64,000 nucleotides of DNA. Origin: Neokomagataea anthophila (GTDB lineage Bacteria; Pseudomonadota; Alphaproteobacteria; Acetobacterales; Acetobacteraceae). The stretch covers positions 124,001-188,000 of the forward strand of contig NZ_JAGRQH010000001.1 in the NCBI RefSeq assembly GCF_018122595.1, given 5' to 3'. Under the pieces are notes generated by a model. The model worked only from the letters and a program-made list of their open reading frames with translations. It ran no database searches and had not been told where the DNA came from. How positions within the stretch are numbered: position 1 is the first letter of the stretch; each line of letters starts with the position of its first letter. This document shows positions 35,479-44,020 of the stretch, piece after piece. Both the position numbers and the translations under genes were made by a program.

Positions 35479-36618
35479 ATGACTCCCAAAATCACTCGTT
35501 TCTTGACTGAACAACAACCTGCAACGCCGTGCCTCGTCGTCGACCTCGACGTCGTGGAGCAGCAATATCATAGCTTAACCACAGCTATCCCGCAGGGACG
35601 CATTTTCTACGCCGTCAAAGCGAACCCAGCACCCGCCATTCTAAAGCGGCTTGCCTCTTTGGGATCTTGCTTTGATGCCGCCTCGATCCCTGAGATCGAA
35701 ATGTGCTTGGCCGCTGGCGCTAAGCCCAGCCAAGTCTCTTATGGCAATACCCTTAAGAAGGCTGAGCATATCCGCCAAGCCCACACTATGGGCATTGACC
35801 TCTTCGTTTTTGACAGCGCAGAAGAGCTGGAAAAAATCGCAGCAAACGCCCCTGGCGCCCGCGTTTTTTGCCGCCTCGCCGTCGAAAATGAAGGCGCTGA
35901 CTGGCCCTTATCACGCAAGTTCGGCACCACGACCGCACATGCGGGAGAGCTGATGCGTCGTGCACCCTCTCTTGGTCTGCATCCTTATGGTCTGTCTTTC
36001 CACGTTGGAAGCCAGCAAACAGGTACAGCAGCCTATGATCGTGCCATTGATATCGCCGGTGCCCTCTACCGCAGCCTACGCGCAGACGGTATCGACATCC
36101 GCATGCTGAACCTCGGCGGCGGCTACCCGACAAGCTATAACCGTGATGTCCCCAACGTAGAGGCATTCGGCAGCACAATCATGTCAGCCATCGACCGTAA
36201 CTTCCCAGAAGCGCCACCAGAGCTTCTGCTGGAGCCTGGCCGTTACATGGTTGGTCGTGCCGGTGTTGTTTCCACAGAGGTGATCTTAGTCAGCAAACGC
36301 GGTGGGGCCGAAAAAGACCCACGCTGGGTGTATCTTGATATCGGACGTTTTGGCGGCCTAGCCGAAACGGAAGGCGAAGCCATTCGCTACATCTTCCGCA
36401 CGCCACATGATGATAGCGACAGCACACGCTCTCCCTGCATTGTTGCAGGTCCAAGCTGTGACGGCGTGGACATCATGTATGAGAAAAATCGCGTTCCACT
36501 TCCCAACGCACTCACGAGCGGTGATCGAGTCGAGATTCTCGCAACCGGTGCATATGTCTCAACATATTGCTCAACTGGTTTTAACGGGTTCCCGCCCCTC
36601 AGTGAGCATTATATCTAA
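35479..36618 (+). CDS. Ornithine decarboxylase, eukaryotic-type (fold III)
   Basis: Makes putrescine from ornithine. It belongs to the alanine-racemase-fold decarboxylases, not the large E. coli SpeC type: PLP lysine Lys47 in 'FYAVKANP', 'FDAASIPEIE', 'LSFHVGSQQ', 'LNLGGGYP', 'LEPGRYMVG' and the catalytic Cys327 in 'GPSCDGVDIM'. The 'GPSCDGVD' form separates ornithine decarboxylase from the related lysA product at 56.5 kb ('GPVCESSD'). Length of 379 residues fits. It follows a structured leader and is followed by a strong terminator, so it is a single-gene unit whose expression is probably set by the leader. Confidence 0.93.
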   Translation: MTPKITRFLTEQQPATPCLVVDLDVVEQQYHSLTTAIPQGRIFYAVKANPAPAILKRLASLGSCFDAASIPEIEMCLAAGAKPSQVSYGNTLKKAEHIRQAHTMGIDLFVFDSAEELEKIAANAPGARVFCRLAVENEGADWPLSRKFGTTTAHAGELMRRAPSLGLHPYGLSFHVGSQQTGTAAYDRAIDIAGALYRSLRADGIDIRMLNLGGGYPTSYNRDVPNVEAFGSTIMSAIDRNFPEAPPELLLEPGRYMVGRAGVVSTEVILVSKRGGAEKDPRWVYLDIGRFGGLAETEGEAIRYIFRTPHDDSDSTRSPCIVAGPSCDGVDIMYEKNRVPLPNALTSGDRVEILATGAYVSTYCSTGFNGFPPLSEHYI

Positions 36619-36669
36619 AAACCATCATCATTCCCCCGCCTTTCAGTGCGGGGGAAACTATGGTTTTTT
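36617..36669 (+). terminator. Rho-independent terminator of ornithine decarboxylase
   Basis: A GC-rich core stem, TTCCCCCGC / GCGGGGGAA (36631-36639 with 36648-36656), is flanked by an outer A/T stem (AAAAACCAT with ATGGTTTTT) that ends in a T run on the plus strand. It also faces the convergent gene at 36671. Confidence 0.85.
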
Positions 36670-36670
36670 G

Positions 36671-37267
36671 TTAAGCGACCTCACCAGAGCGCGGCAACCA
36701 ATGCCCTGCACCCGCCATGCACTCTGCCAAAAGTGTTAAGGCCGTCAGCACCTGACCTGCCGCAACATGGTTAGACAATAACCCGCCTAAAATCTGACGC
36801 GCTTTATCCGTGTCATCATTCTGCGCAGCCCGTACAACATTCACCAGCGCATCTTCTGTTGTCGTCAACGTCTGAGCACCAGGACGAGAAATATTAAGCT
36901 CAGGGTGGTCCACCTGCTGTAAAAGCATTTGTGCATCTGAGAATGCCTGCTCTGCAGCATCAAATAACGGTGCAAATACATCTGGAAACATACCATCGGT
37001 CGTGCGTGTTTCCCGGCATGCTGGCATCCGAAAATGTCCTGATAAGCAGCGAATACTCCATAAAGCCAAACGTTCACAGCAGCACATATCCGTCAAACTC
37101 GACACGACACGACTCTCACCTTGCAGGTGCGACGGTGCCTGAGGATATTTTGCCTTATTCACGCGTGGATGCGCCAAACGATCAAGACCTCGCCATTGAG
37201 CCGAGGCAACAGACAGAGTTGGCTGAAACGCGATGTTCTCAGAGGCAAGGGCGGTAAAACGAGGCAT
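36671..37267 (-). CDS. Uncharacterised protein behind a Fur-like box
   Basis: A 198-residue soluble protein with no signal peptide that I cannot name. The middle part is Cys-rich: 'MCCCERLALWSIRC' then 'HFRMPAC'. The C-terminal third is helical: 'FDAAEQAFSDAQMLL', 'RPGAQTLTTTEDALVNVVRA' and 'ARQILGGLLS'. From memory, the 'ERL.LW..R' motif followed by 'RPG..L...E.AL' resembles a family of small uncharacterised alphaproteobacterial proteins; I am not certain. ATG at 37267 has GGAG 9 bases upstream, whereas the in-frame ATG at 37276 is too close to it. The nearby Fur-like site suggests iron-dependent expression. Confidence 0.7.
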   Translation of the reverse strand: MPRFTALASENIAFQPTLSVASAQWRGLDRLAHPRVNKAKYPQAPSHLQGESRVVSSLTDMCCCERLALWSIRCLSGHFRMPACRETRTTDGMFPDVFAPLFDAAEQAFSDAQMLLQQVDHPELNISRPGAQTLTTTEDALVNVVRAAQNDDTDKARQILGGLLSNHVAAGQVLTALTLLAECMAGAGHWLPRSGEVA

Positions 37268-37303
37268 GGGAAACATCTCCGAATCTCAATAGACACCCCT
37301 TTT

Positions 37304-37321
37304 AAATGAGAATGATTTGCA
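37304..37321 (-). promoter_or_regulatory. Fur-box-like sequence
   Basis: On the minus strand TGCAAATCATTCTCATTT lies 37 bases before the start codon of the uncharacterised gene. The 'AATCATTCTCATT' part matches the core seen in many Fur operators. Found by eye; acetic acid bacteria do have Fur-family regulators. Confidence 0.45.
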
Positions 37322-37349
37322 CCTTCAACTGAAAAATACGTCACATATG

Positions 37350-37389
37350 AAAAAGGCGGCCCTTCCCTTCATCAAGGAAAGCACCGCCT
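37350..37389 (-). terminator. Terminator of the MoeA-like gene
   Basis: Minus-strand hairpin with outer stem AGGCGG / CCGCCT and inner CTTTCCTT / AAGGGAAG, followed by TTTT. It lies 22 bases past the stop codon. Confidence 0.75.
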
Positions 37390-37410
37390 CACATCACAAC
37401 TCTTCAAAGA

Positions 37411-38634
37411 TTAAATAGGGAAAAAGGGAACCGCCTCAATACGTGGCTCGACCCCGTCTATAATCCCTTCAATTTCTACAAAACCGTCCACATCCAACAA
37501 AGAACCAAACTCACCCGAAACCACAATATCCTTCGGATATGCCATGGCACGGCCAGTCGCGTCATACTGCACACCCACGGCCACAAACCGCGTCAACCCA
37601 TTCAATTCTGGAACATGCTCAGCCAATGCTACACGCGGCGGCGCGTTAATGCAGCGCTTTTGGGCCCGCTTTAAAAACGGCAGCACATAACGGCGCATAC
37701 ACACCGTCACCCCAACCGGATCTGCTGGCAAACCAAAAATGCACTGCCCTTCTGGCCCAACACCGAACCAAAAAGCCGAGCCTGGCTCCTGAGCAACACC
37801 GTCAAAAATAACCGTGACACCCAATTCTTCTAGAGCATTTGCCACGGCACTGGGGGTCCCAAAGGGACCACCCTCTCCCAGAATCAGCACATCATGCGTT
37901 GCCAGCTCTTCTGCCAATGCTTCACGCACATCTTTCACATTATTCGCAACATGGCGGCGCTGTCCGCGCTTAAATCCAAACCCATGCAGCGCTCCCGTAA
38001 TGGCATACTCACTCGAACGACGCAGTTGCCACGGCTCTAAGGGCTCATCGTCATCTTCGCTGTCTACAGGGACCAAACTGTCCCCCACCGCAAACACACC
38101 AATAGACGGGTCAGCGGAAACCGTAACATCACTCACGCCATTGGCCGCTAACACCGCAAGAACAGGCCAGCGCAACACCATTCCCGGCTCCAGCAAAGGG
38201 GCCTGTGCCTGACAAACATCCCCTTGCCGGTCCACAAAAGCCCCTTCCGTCGGCACATTTTCAACAGGGATAAAAATGCTATCACCCTGACGCTTAACAC
38301 GTTCACCCGGTATGACCGTATCCGCACCATCCGGCAGGATTGCGCCCGTCATGATCTCCAAGCAGACATCGCCATCAGGAAGAGTGAGCGGTGCTTTCCC
38401 GGCCCTTTGCAGGCCAACAACACGTAAAACGCCACTTTCGGGAAGATCCGCCCAACATACAGCAAAGCCATTAACCGCAGCACGATCACACGGAGGCTGA
38501 TCGCGCTCTGCCCGCACGACCTGACGCAAAGTGCGCCCTACCGCTTTATTTAACGGCACCTGAATAGTGCCAAAATCCCCAGCATGCTCCCAGATGAGGG
38601 ATTCAGCACGAGAAACGGTGATCAACGCGTTCAT
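37411..38634 (-). CDS. MoeA-like protein lacking key catalytic residues
   Basis: The domain order of molybdopterin molybdenumtransferase is present: an N-terminal domain with 'VGRTLRQVVRAERDQPPCDR', the 'IMTGAILPDGADTVIP' segment with Thr96, a central MoCF domain ('VLILGEGGPFG', 'FGLPADPVG') and a C-terminal beta-barrel. Yet the hallmark 'MDGYAV' is 'VNGFAV' (Asp to Asn55), 'GGVSVG..D' is 'GEGGPFGTPS' and the 'KPGKP' loop is 'QEPGSAF', so the metal and substrate residues known from E. coli MoeA are changed. It is therefore probably not a normal molybdenum insertase. 407 residues is the normal size, and the frame is intact, so it is kept for some purpose. It follows manC by ~64 bases. Confidence 0.8.
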   Translation of the reverse strand: MNALITVSRAESLIWEHAGDFGTIQVPLNKAVGRTLRQVVRAERDQPPCDRAAVNGFAVCWADLPESGVLRVVGLQRAGKAPLTLPDGDVCLEIMTGAILPDGADTVIPGERVKRQGDSIFIPVENVPTEGAFVDRQGDVCQAQAPLLEPGMVLRWPVLAVLAANGVSDVTVSADPSIGVFAVGDSLVPVDSEDDDEPLEPWQLRRSSEYAITGALHGFGFKRGQRRHVANNVKDVREALAEELATHDVLILGEGGPFGTPSAVANALEELGVTVIFDGVAQEPGSAFWFGVGPEGQCIFGLPADPVGVTVCMRRYVLPFLKRAQKRCINAPPRVALAEHVPELNGLTRFVAVGVQYDATGRAMAYPKDIVVSGEFGSLLDVDGFVEIEGIIDGVEPRIEAVPFFPI

Positions 38635-38698
38635 AAAGCGGGCTTATCCTCATCGTACCCAATGTCAGGAGACGCCCCCATTGGAGATATTGGTATGT

Positions 38699-40120
38699 TC
38701 AGTGTCTGGAATAATCATCCTGAAAACGGATAATATCGTCTTCTCCCAGATACGGACCAGATTGAACTTCAATTAATGTTAACGGAATTTTACCCGGATT
38801 CGCAAGGCGATGACGACACCCTAGCGGCAGATAAACGCTCTCATTTTCACGTACGAGAATCTCATCATCATCACGCGTAACAACGGCCGTACCTGCCACA
38901 ACAACCCAGTGTTCAGCCCGGTGATAATGCTTTTGCAAAGACAGCTTTGCCCCCGGATGGACAACAATCCGCTTCACTTGGAAGCGATCCGCTTGGATCA
39001 AACTTTCATAAAAGCCCCAAGGACGGTGCATCTGGTTGTGCACACGAGCTTCCGGCCGCCCAGCTTCACTCAAGCGTGCCACAACTTTTTTCACATCTTG
39101 CGCTTTATCACGATGCGTAATCATCACCGCATCCGTGGTAACCACGACAATCAAATCATCCACACCAGATACGGTGGTCACCTTATGATCAGAGCGCACA
39201 TAACAATTCTGCGTCTGATCTAAGAAAACTTCCCCCAACGCAGCATTGCCCTGATCATCTTTCTCACTCAAATCCCACAGCGCATCCCAACTACCGATAT
39301 CGGACCAGCCAAACTGCCCCGGCACAACAGCGGCACGATTTGTACGCTCAGCAATAGCATAATCGACCGAAATATCTGGAGCCGCCCCGAAGGCATCCAC
39401 ATCCAAACGCTCAAAATCCATATCCGTATGCCGCAATTGGACCGCTTTCTGGACAGTATGGAACACATCTGGCGCCAGACGCTCCATCTCCGCCAAAAAA
39501 ACACTCGCACGCGCAATAAACATCCCCGAATTCCATAGAAAACGGTCAGATTTTAGGAGCTCTTCCGCCTGCTGTGCGTTCGGCTTTTCGACAAAGCGCG
39601 AAACAGCAAAAACATCCGGCTGCTCCGCCAGCGCTTCCCCTGCTTCAATATACCCATATCCCGTTTCTGGGCGGGTCGGCGTCATACCAAATGTCACGAT
39701 ATAACCGTGTTCAGCCGCTGTAACAGCATCACGCACACGCTCTTGCAGAGCCGCCTCATCTTGAATGGAGGCATCCGCTGCCATGACCCATAGCACAGCA
39801 TCTGGGTCCGTTTCCGCCACCAAAAAAGCCGCAGCAGCAATCGCAGGGGCTGAATTACGGCCTACAGGCTCCAATACAATACGTGCTTGCTCAACACCGA
39901 CTTCACGCAATTGCTCAGCAACAATAAAGCGATGCTCAGCATTACACACCACCACAGGCGCAGCACCACCCACAGCACAACCACGCAGGACCGTATCCTG
40001 AATAAGCGTTTTTTTCCCGATTAAAGGCCAAAACTGTTTCGGGTAGCTCCCGCGCGATACAGGCCAAAGGCGGCTTCCCGTACCACCAGACAAAACAACT
40101 GGCACAATTTTCTGGGTCAT
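38699..40120 (-). CDS. manC: Mannose-1-phosphate guanylyltransferase / mannose-6-phosphate isomerase
   Basis: A bifunctional enzyme that supplies GDP-mannose. The N-terminal nucleotidyltransferase has 'VLSGGTGSRLWPVSRGSYPK' (signature, in part), 'FVEKPN' and 'WNSGMFIARA'. The C-terminal cupin is the type II phosphomannose isomerase: 'RPWGFYESL', 'KRIVVHPGAKLSLQKHYHRA' with metal-binding His, and 'EHWVVVAGTA'. The length of 473 residues is typical of the fused ManC/AlgA/XanB type. GDP-mannose is needed for exopolysaccharide such as acetan-like polymers and LPS. It is preceded by ilvE and its terminator. Confidence 0.95.
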   Translation of the reverse strand: MTQKIVPVVLSGGTGSRLWPVSRGSYPKQFWPLIGKKTLIQDTVLRGCAVGGAAPVVVCNAEHRFIVAEQLREVGVEQARIVLEPVGRNSAPAIAAAAFLVAETDPDAVLWVMAADASIQDEAALQERVRDAVTAAEHGYIVTFGMTPTRPETGYGYIEAGEALAEQPDVFAVSRFVEKPNAQQAEELLKSDRFLWNSGMFIARASVFLAEMERLAPDVFHTVQKAVQLRHTDMDFERLDVDAFGAAPDISVDYAIAERTNRAAVVPGQFGWSDIGSWDALWDLSEKDDQGNAALGEVFLDQTQNCYVRSDHKVTTVSGVDDLIVVVTTDAVMITHRDKAQDVKKVVARLSEAGRPEARVHNQMHRPWGFYESLIQADRFQVKRIVVHPGAKLSLQKHYHRAEHWVVVAGTAVVTRDDDEILVRENESVYLPLGCRHRLANPGKIPLTLIEVQSGPYLGEDDIIRFQDDYSRH

Positions 40121-40160
40121 AATACGCCCCGTGTTTTTTAATGCTGGGTTAAAATTCTGC

Positions 40161-40188
40161 CCCGCTTCAACCGGTTAGTTGAAGCGGG
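40161..40188 (-). terminator. Hairpin terminator after ilvE
   Basis: Perfect 11-bp stem, CCCGCTTCAAC / GTTGAAGCGGG, loop of 6, 14 bases past the ilvE stop; followed on the minus strand by GCAGAATTTT, a weak T run. Confidence 0.65.
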
Positions 40189-40202
40189 ATTAGGCCATCG
40201 CA

Positions 40203-41282
40203 TTAAACGATTGGATGAACCCAACCATAAGAATCATTGCTGCGACCGGATTGTAAATTCATCAGCAACTGCCGCATTTTTGCAGACACAGGGCCCATCG
40301 TTGCGCCATCACCAAAAACAGCTTCCCCCCCGGTCCGGCGGAAGCACCCAATCGGCGAAAGCGCCGCAGCCGTTCCGCAAGCAAACGCTTCACGATAACG
40401 GCCAGACGCAGCACCTTCAAAAACTTCATCGATATCAAGAAGAGTTTCTTCCACCGTGATCCCATTATCAGCAGCCACACGCAGAAGGCTATCACGCGTA
40501 ATGCCACGCAAAATGGTCCCACCGAGCGGCGGTGTCACAAGAACACCATCATCACGCACAAACATTACATTCATGCCGCCCATCTCTTCAATATAACGAC
40601 GCTCACGCGCATCTAGGAACAGCACTTGGTCACAGCCCTGTTCTTTTGCCTCAGCCTGCGCGACGAGACTACCGGCATAGTTACCGCCACATTTGGCTTC
40701 ACCCGTCCCGCCCGGCGCCGCACGCGTGTAATGTTCAGATACCCAAACTGAAACCGCACCACCACTGAAGTAACTACCAACAGGGCAAGCAATGACGATG
40801 AATAAATACTCAGATGCCGGCTTCACCCCAAGGAACACTTCATTCGAAATCATGAAGGGACGCAGGTAAAGCGCCTTACCATCACCCGACGGTACCCAGT
40901 CATGATCAATCCGTACCAATGCATCAACAGCCTGTACGAATAGCTCTTCCGGCAATTCAGCCATACCCATACGCCGCGCTGACTCTGCAAAACGCCGCGC
41001 ATTCGCATCCGGCCGAAACGCTGAAACACGCCCATCCGCCGTACGATAGGCCTTCATCCCTTCAAAAATTTCTTGCCCGTAATGCAGAACCGTCGATGCC
41101 GGATCAATGCTCAAAGGCTGGTACGCCGTAACCCGTGCATCGTGCCATCCCTTACCCTCTGAATAACGAATAATCACCATATGATCGGTAAAAACTCGGC
41201 CAAAAACAGGGTTTGCCACAAGCTCAGCACGACGCGCTGGATCTGTTGGAGTAGCAGTAGGCTCAATGATAAAGTCGGTCAT
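40203..41282 (-). CDS. ilvE: Branched-chain amino-acid aminotransferase
   Basis: Fold IV PLP aminotransferase for leucine, isoleucine and valine. The larger form (359 aa) is clear: 'LHYGQEIFEGMKAYR', 'RPDANARRFAESARRM', 'YLRPFMISNEVFLGV', the PLP lysine in 'GTGEAKCGGNYAGSL', 'EEMGGMNVMFV' and 'ACGTAAALSPIG'. GAGAG lies 7 bases before the ATG. It lies 80 bases after the PTS enzyme I gene on the same strand, and a hairpin terminator separates it from manC. No other branched-chain biosynthetic gene is nearby, though the azlCD exporter genes are at 61 kb. Confidence 0.96.
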   Translation of the reverse strand: MTDFIIEPTATPTDPARRAELVANPVFGRVFTDHMVIIRYSEGKGWHDARVTAYQPLSIDPASTVLHYGQEIFEGMKAYRTADGRVSAFRPDANARRFAESARRMGMAELPEELFVQAVDALVRIDHDWVPSGDGKALYLRPFMISNEVFLGVKPASEYLFIVIACPVGSYFSGGAVSVWVSEHYTRAAPGGTGEAKCGGNYAGSLVAQAEAKEQGCDQVLFLDARERRYIEEMGGMNVMFVRDDGVLVTPPLGGTILRGITRDSLLRVAADNGITVEETLLDIDEVFEGAASGRYREAFACGTAAALSPIGCFRRTGGEAVFGDGATMGPVSAKMRQLLMNLQSGRSNDSYGWVHPIV

Positions 41283-41362
41283 GCAAGCGCTCTCGGGCTT
41301 ATGTGGTCCAGATTACAAATGTACTGTGCCACAAAAGAAACCGACTGCCCACACACCACGTT

Positions 41363-43237
41363 TTAAGTTGCAAAACGCCGCAATACTTCCTGCACGGCAT
41401 CGGCCTCTGTTGCCAACATTACCTCACGGCGTAGTTGGTCACATTCCTCGAAGCTCACCGTACGAATTAAACGCTTCACACGCGGCAATGACGCTGACTT
41501 CATCGAGAAACTACGCACCCCCAACCCAATAAGAAGCGCTACGATCCGCGGGTCAGCCGCCATTTCACCGCAAACGGACAAAGGACGATGCGCCCGCAAT
41601 GCAGATTCTGCTGTCGTTGCTATCAAACGTAAAACTGCCGGATGAAGCGGGCTATACCGATCGGCAACAGCAGCATCAGCCCTATTCACCGCCAGCGTGT
41701 ACATCGTAAGATCATTTGTACCCAAGGCCATAAAATCAGCATGCTGCACCAAAGCATCAGCGATTAACGCCGCAGCAGGTGTTTCTACCATGACCCCCAA
41801 AGGCGGTAACGGTTCCGGCAATTCTACACCTTGGCGGCGCAACCCACGCGCCACACGCTCATAAATCTCCCGTGCGGTCACCACCTCATCCAATGAGGTC
41901 ACCATGGGCAGCAAAACACGAACTGGACCAATCGCCTCTTCCGTCGGGCTTGCAGCCTTCAAAATCGCAGCGAACTGCGTCTCCAAGACCTCAGGCGCCT
42001 TCAAGAGCAACCGAATACCACGCAGACCAAGGGCTGGATTATCCCCGACGACGGATTGCGGCTGATCCGCATAACGCAGATAATCCTGTCCCTTTTCTCC
42101 ACCCCAATCGAACACACGGATCGTCACCGGCTGCCCAGCCATACCCTGCAAGACTGTCCGATAAATCGCGGCCTGCCCATCTTCATCGGGTAGGTCATCT
42201 TCATCACTAAACAGAAACTCACTGCGTAAAAGCCCAATACCACGCGCACCATTACGCACCAGCATCGGCAGCTCAGACGCCAATTCTAGATTCGCGAGAA
42301 GCTCAATACTTTCACCACTACGCAACTCCGCAGGTAAACGCCGGATACGACTAAAAGCCCGCCGCTCCCGCGCTTCACGCGCCGCCGCCTCATGCGCCAG
42401 ACGTAGCTCCGTCGCGTTAGGGTTCACAGTAATGGTGCCCAAATGAGCATCCACCACCAGCATGTCCCCTTCTGCCACCTGTGCCATCAGCCCCGGAACA
42501 GCAACAATCGCTGGAATATCCAACGCACGCAGCAAAATCGCCGTATGATCGGCCCCGCCATTCCCTTCCGTTACCACAGCAGCAACACGGGCTGGGTCAA
42601 TCATTGCAATATCTGCTGGGCGCAATTGCTCCGCCACCAAAACAGAACCCTCCGGCAAGCTTGAAAACGCGCGGTATGAAACCCCCGTCAAGTTTCTCAC
42701 CAACCGGCGGCCAATCTCTTCAAACTCCCCTGCCAAACGCAAAGAAGCATCCGCCCCAGACGTATCGCTCTCATCCGTCAGGGCCGACGATACCGTCGCT
42801 GTTTCCGCCACACGCTGCGCGAGTTCCGCACTGACCTCAGCAACAGCGGCTTCAGCCGTTAGCCCATCCCCCTCCAGCTTTTGGCGTACTTGTCGCGTCA
42901 AACGTGACGGGCCAAGCATACGATCATAAACCGTCAGCAAACCTGAAACATCATCACGCCCACCTTCCGGCAGACGCACCAAACGGCGACGTATTTTCTC
43001 AATTTGCCGCTGCGCTCGCGCTACAGCTTCATCAAAACGTGCTGCCTCAACATCCGCACCGCGTTGGCTCAAACGCTCCGTAATTTCCGGGAGAGGTAAC
43101 GTCTCAACACGCCCTGCCGTCCCCAGTCCGATACCTTGTGTAATCGCACGCCCACGCAAAATCCGCGTTTGCTCACGCTTCGCACGCCCACGTGACCGCC
43201 CGCGACTTGCTGTTTCAATCACGCTCACCAAACCCAT
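41363..43237 (-). CDS. ptsI: PTS enzyme I (phosphoenolpyruvate-protein phosphotransferase)
   Basis: Takes phosphate from phosphoenolpyruvate and passes it to HPr. Domains in order: an N-terminal basic stretch of ~25 residues, the HPr-binding and swivelling domain with the active-site His in 'NGGADHTAILLRAL' (residue ~231), and the PEP-binding barrel with 'GIGLLRSEFLF', 'VMVETPAAALIADAL' and 'SVCGEMAADP' (acid-base Cys). The motif before the His is 'GAD' where E. coli has 'RTS', a variation I recall from other alphaproteobacteria. There is no GAF domain, so this is not PtsP. ATG at 43237 overlaps the HPr gene by 23 bases; a TTG at 43243 or GTG at 43228 is possible. Confidence 0.92.
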   Translation of the reverse strand: MGLVSVIETASRGRSRGRAKREQTRILRGRAITQGIGLGTAGRVETLPLPEITERLSQRGADVEAARFDEAVARAQRQIEKIRRRLVRLPEGGRDDVSGLLTVYDRMLGPSRLTRQVRQKLEGDGLTAEAAVAEVSAELAQRVAETATVSSALTDESDTSGADASLRLAGEFEEIGRRLVRNLTGVSYRAFSSLPEGSVLVAEQLRPADIAMIDPARVAAVVTEGNGGADHTAILLRALDIPAIVAVPGLMAQVAEGDMLVVDAHLGTITVNPNATELRLAHEAAAREARERRAFSRIRRLPAELRSGESIELLANLELASELPMLVRNGARGIGLLRSEFLFSDEDDLPDEDGQAAIYRTVLQGMAGQPVTIRVFDWGGEKGQDYLRYADQPQSVVGDNPALGLRGIRLLLKAPEVLETQFAAILKAASPTEEAIGPVRVLLPMVTSLDEVVTAREIYERVARGLRRQGVELPEPLPPLGVMVETPAAALIADALVQHADFMALGTNDLTMYTLAVNRADAAVADRYSPLHPAVLRLIATTAESALRAHRPLSVCGEMAADPRIVALLIGLGVRSFSMKSASLPRVKRLIRTVSFEECDQLRREVMLATEADAVQEVLRRFAT

Positions 43238-43496
43238 CTGCAATTAATGCTGCCACGGCCTCCAAAGCTGCAGATGCCTGCTCACCATGCGAACGAAGCG
43301 TTACCGCTTCCCCCTCGCCCGCACCCAACATCATCAGCCCCATAATCGACAATGCCGAAACGACATTCCCTTCACGCTCAACCGTTGTCTCTGCCTGAAA
43401 CCGCTCGGCCGTCGTCACCAATTTCGCTGCTGCCCGCGCATGCAAACCCAACCGATTTACAATCCGCACTTCACGCACAAAAAGATCTTCCGCCAT
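43215..43496 (-). CDS. ptsH: Phosphocarrier protein HPr
   Basis: The small phosphocarrier (93 aa). His19 in 'NRLGLHARAAAK' accepts phosphate from enzyme I, and Ser50 in 'SALSIMGLMML' is the regulatory site for HPr kinase. Both are present, consistent with the hprK gene 2 kb upstream. Unlike the NPr of gammaproteobacteria, it retains the classic spacing. ATG at 43496 is chosen because the protein then starts as the family does; the frame is open to 43547 but would run past the EIIA stop. It lies 14 bases after EIIA and overlaps the ptsI start. Confidence 0.95.
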   Translation of the reverse strand: MAEDLFVREVRIVNRLGLHARAAAKLVTTAERFQAETTVEREGNVVSALSIMGLMMLGAGEGEAVTLRSHGEQASAALEAVAALIADGFGERD

Positions 43497-43510
43497 GATG
43501 GGACCAGCTT

Positions 43511-44020
43511 TCAAGATAAGAGAGAGGAGGCCGCGGGCCGATACCACGTACGCACACGCCGCCGCCGAGGACGTTCCCCCTCAACCGGCGGAACACAGGC
43601 TGACCGCGGCCCACCTTGCAGACACGGATCCGGCAATTGTGAGGCAGCCGCAATATATTTACGCCCGGCAAGCGTAGCCTTTTCAACGCAACCCGCCAAA
43701 TCCAAGCATGGGCGTGACTTCGCCAACTTCACCAACATAGGAACATTCGCCCCAGCCAGCACTTCCACACGCCCCGGATTACGTAAAGACAAAGCCAAGT
43801 TTGACGGAGAACTACCAAAAATATCCGTAAGGACCAGTACCCCCTCACCTGTATCCAACCGCTGCAAAGAAGCATCAGCCTGCGGACGCAAAGCCACCGG
43901 ATCATCGTGGTCTGTCACTGCAACACACTCAATTTGAGCTTGCGGCCCCACGACATGGACCAACGTCTCAAGCAAGACTTCACCAAGACGCCCATGCATA
44001 ACAAGCAGCACACCAATCAT
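43511..44020 (-). CDS. PTS EIIA, mannose family
   Basis: A 169-residue EIIA of the mannose (ManX) class with the phospho-accepting His9 in 'LLVMHGRLGE' and the typical 'VLVLTDIFGSSPSNLAL' strand and 'VEVLAGANVPMLVKL'. The last ~35 residues, with Arg-rich 'EGERPRRRRVRTWYRP', extend past the usual ~130-residue domain and look disordered. No EIIB, EIIC or EIID genes are in the window, so this EIIA cannot transport sugar by itself here and is likely regulatory. Its ATG overlaps the rapZ stop (ATGA), and ptsH follows in 14 bases. Confidence 0.9.
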   Translation of the reverse strand: MIGVLLVMHGRLGEVLLETLVHVVGPQAQIECVAVTDHDDPVALRPQADASLQRLDTGEGVLVLTDIFGSSPSNLALSLRNPGRVEVLAGANVPMLVKLAKSRPCLDLAGCVEKATLAGRKYIAAASQLPDPCLQGGPRSACVPPVEGERPRRRRVRTWYRPAASSLLS

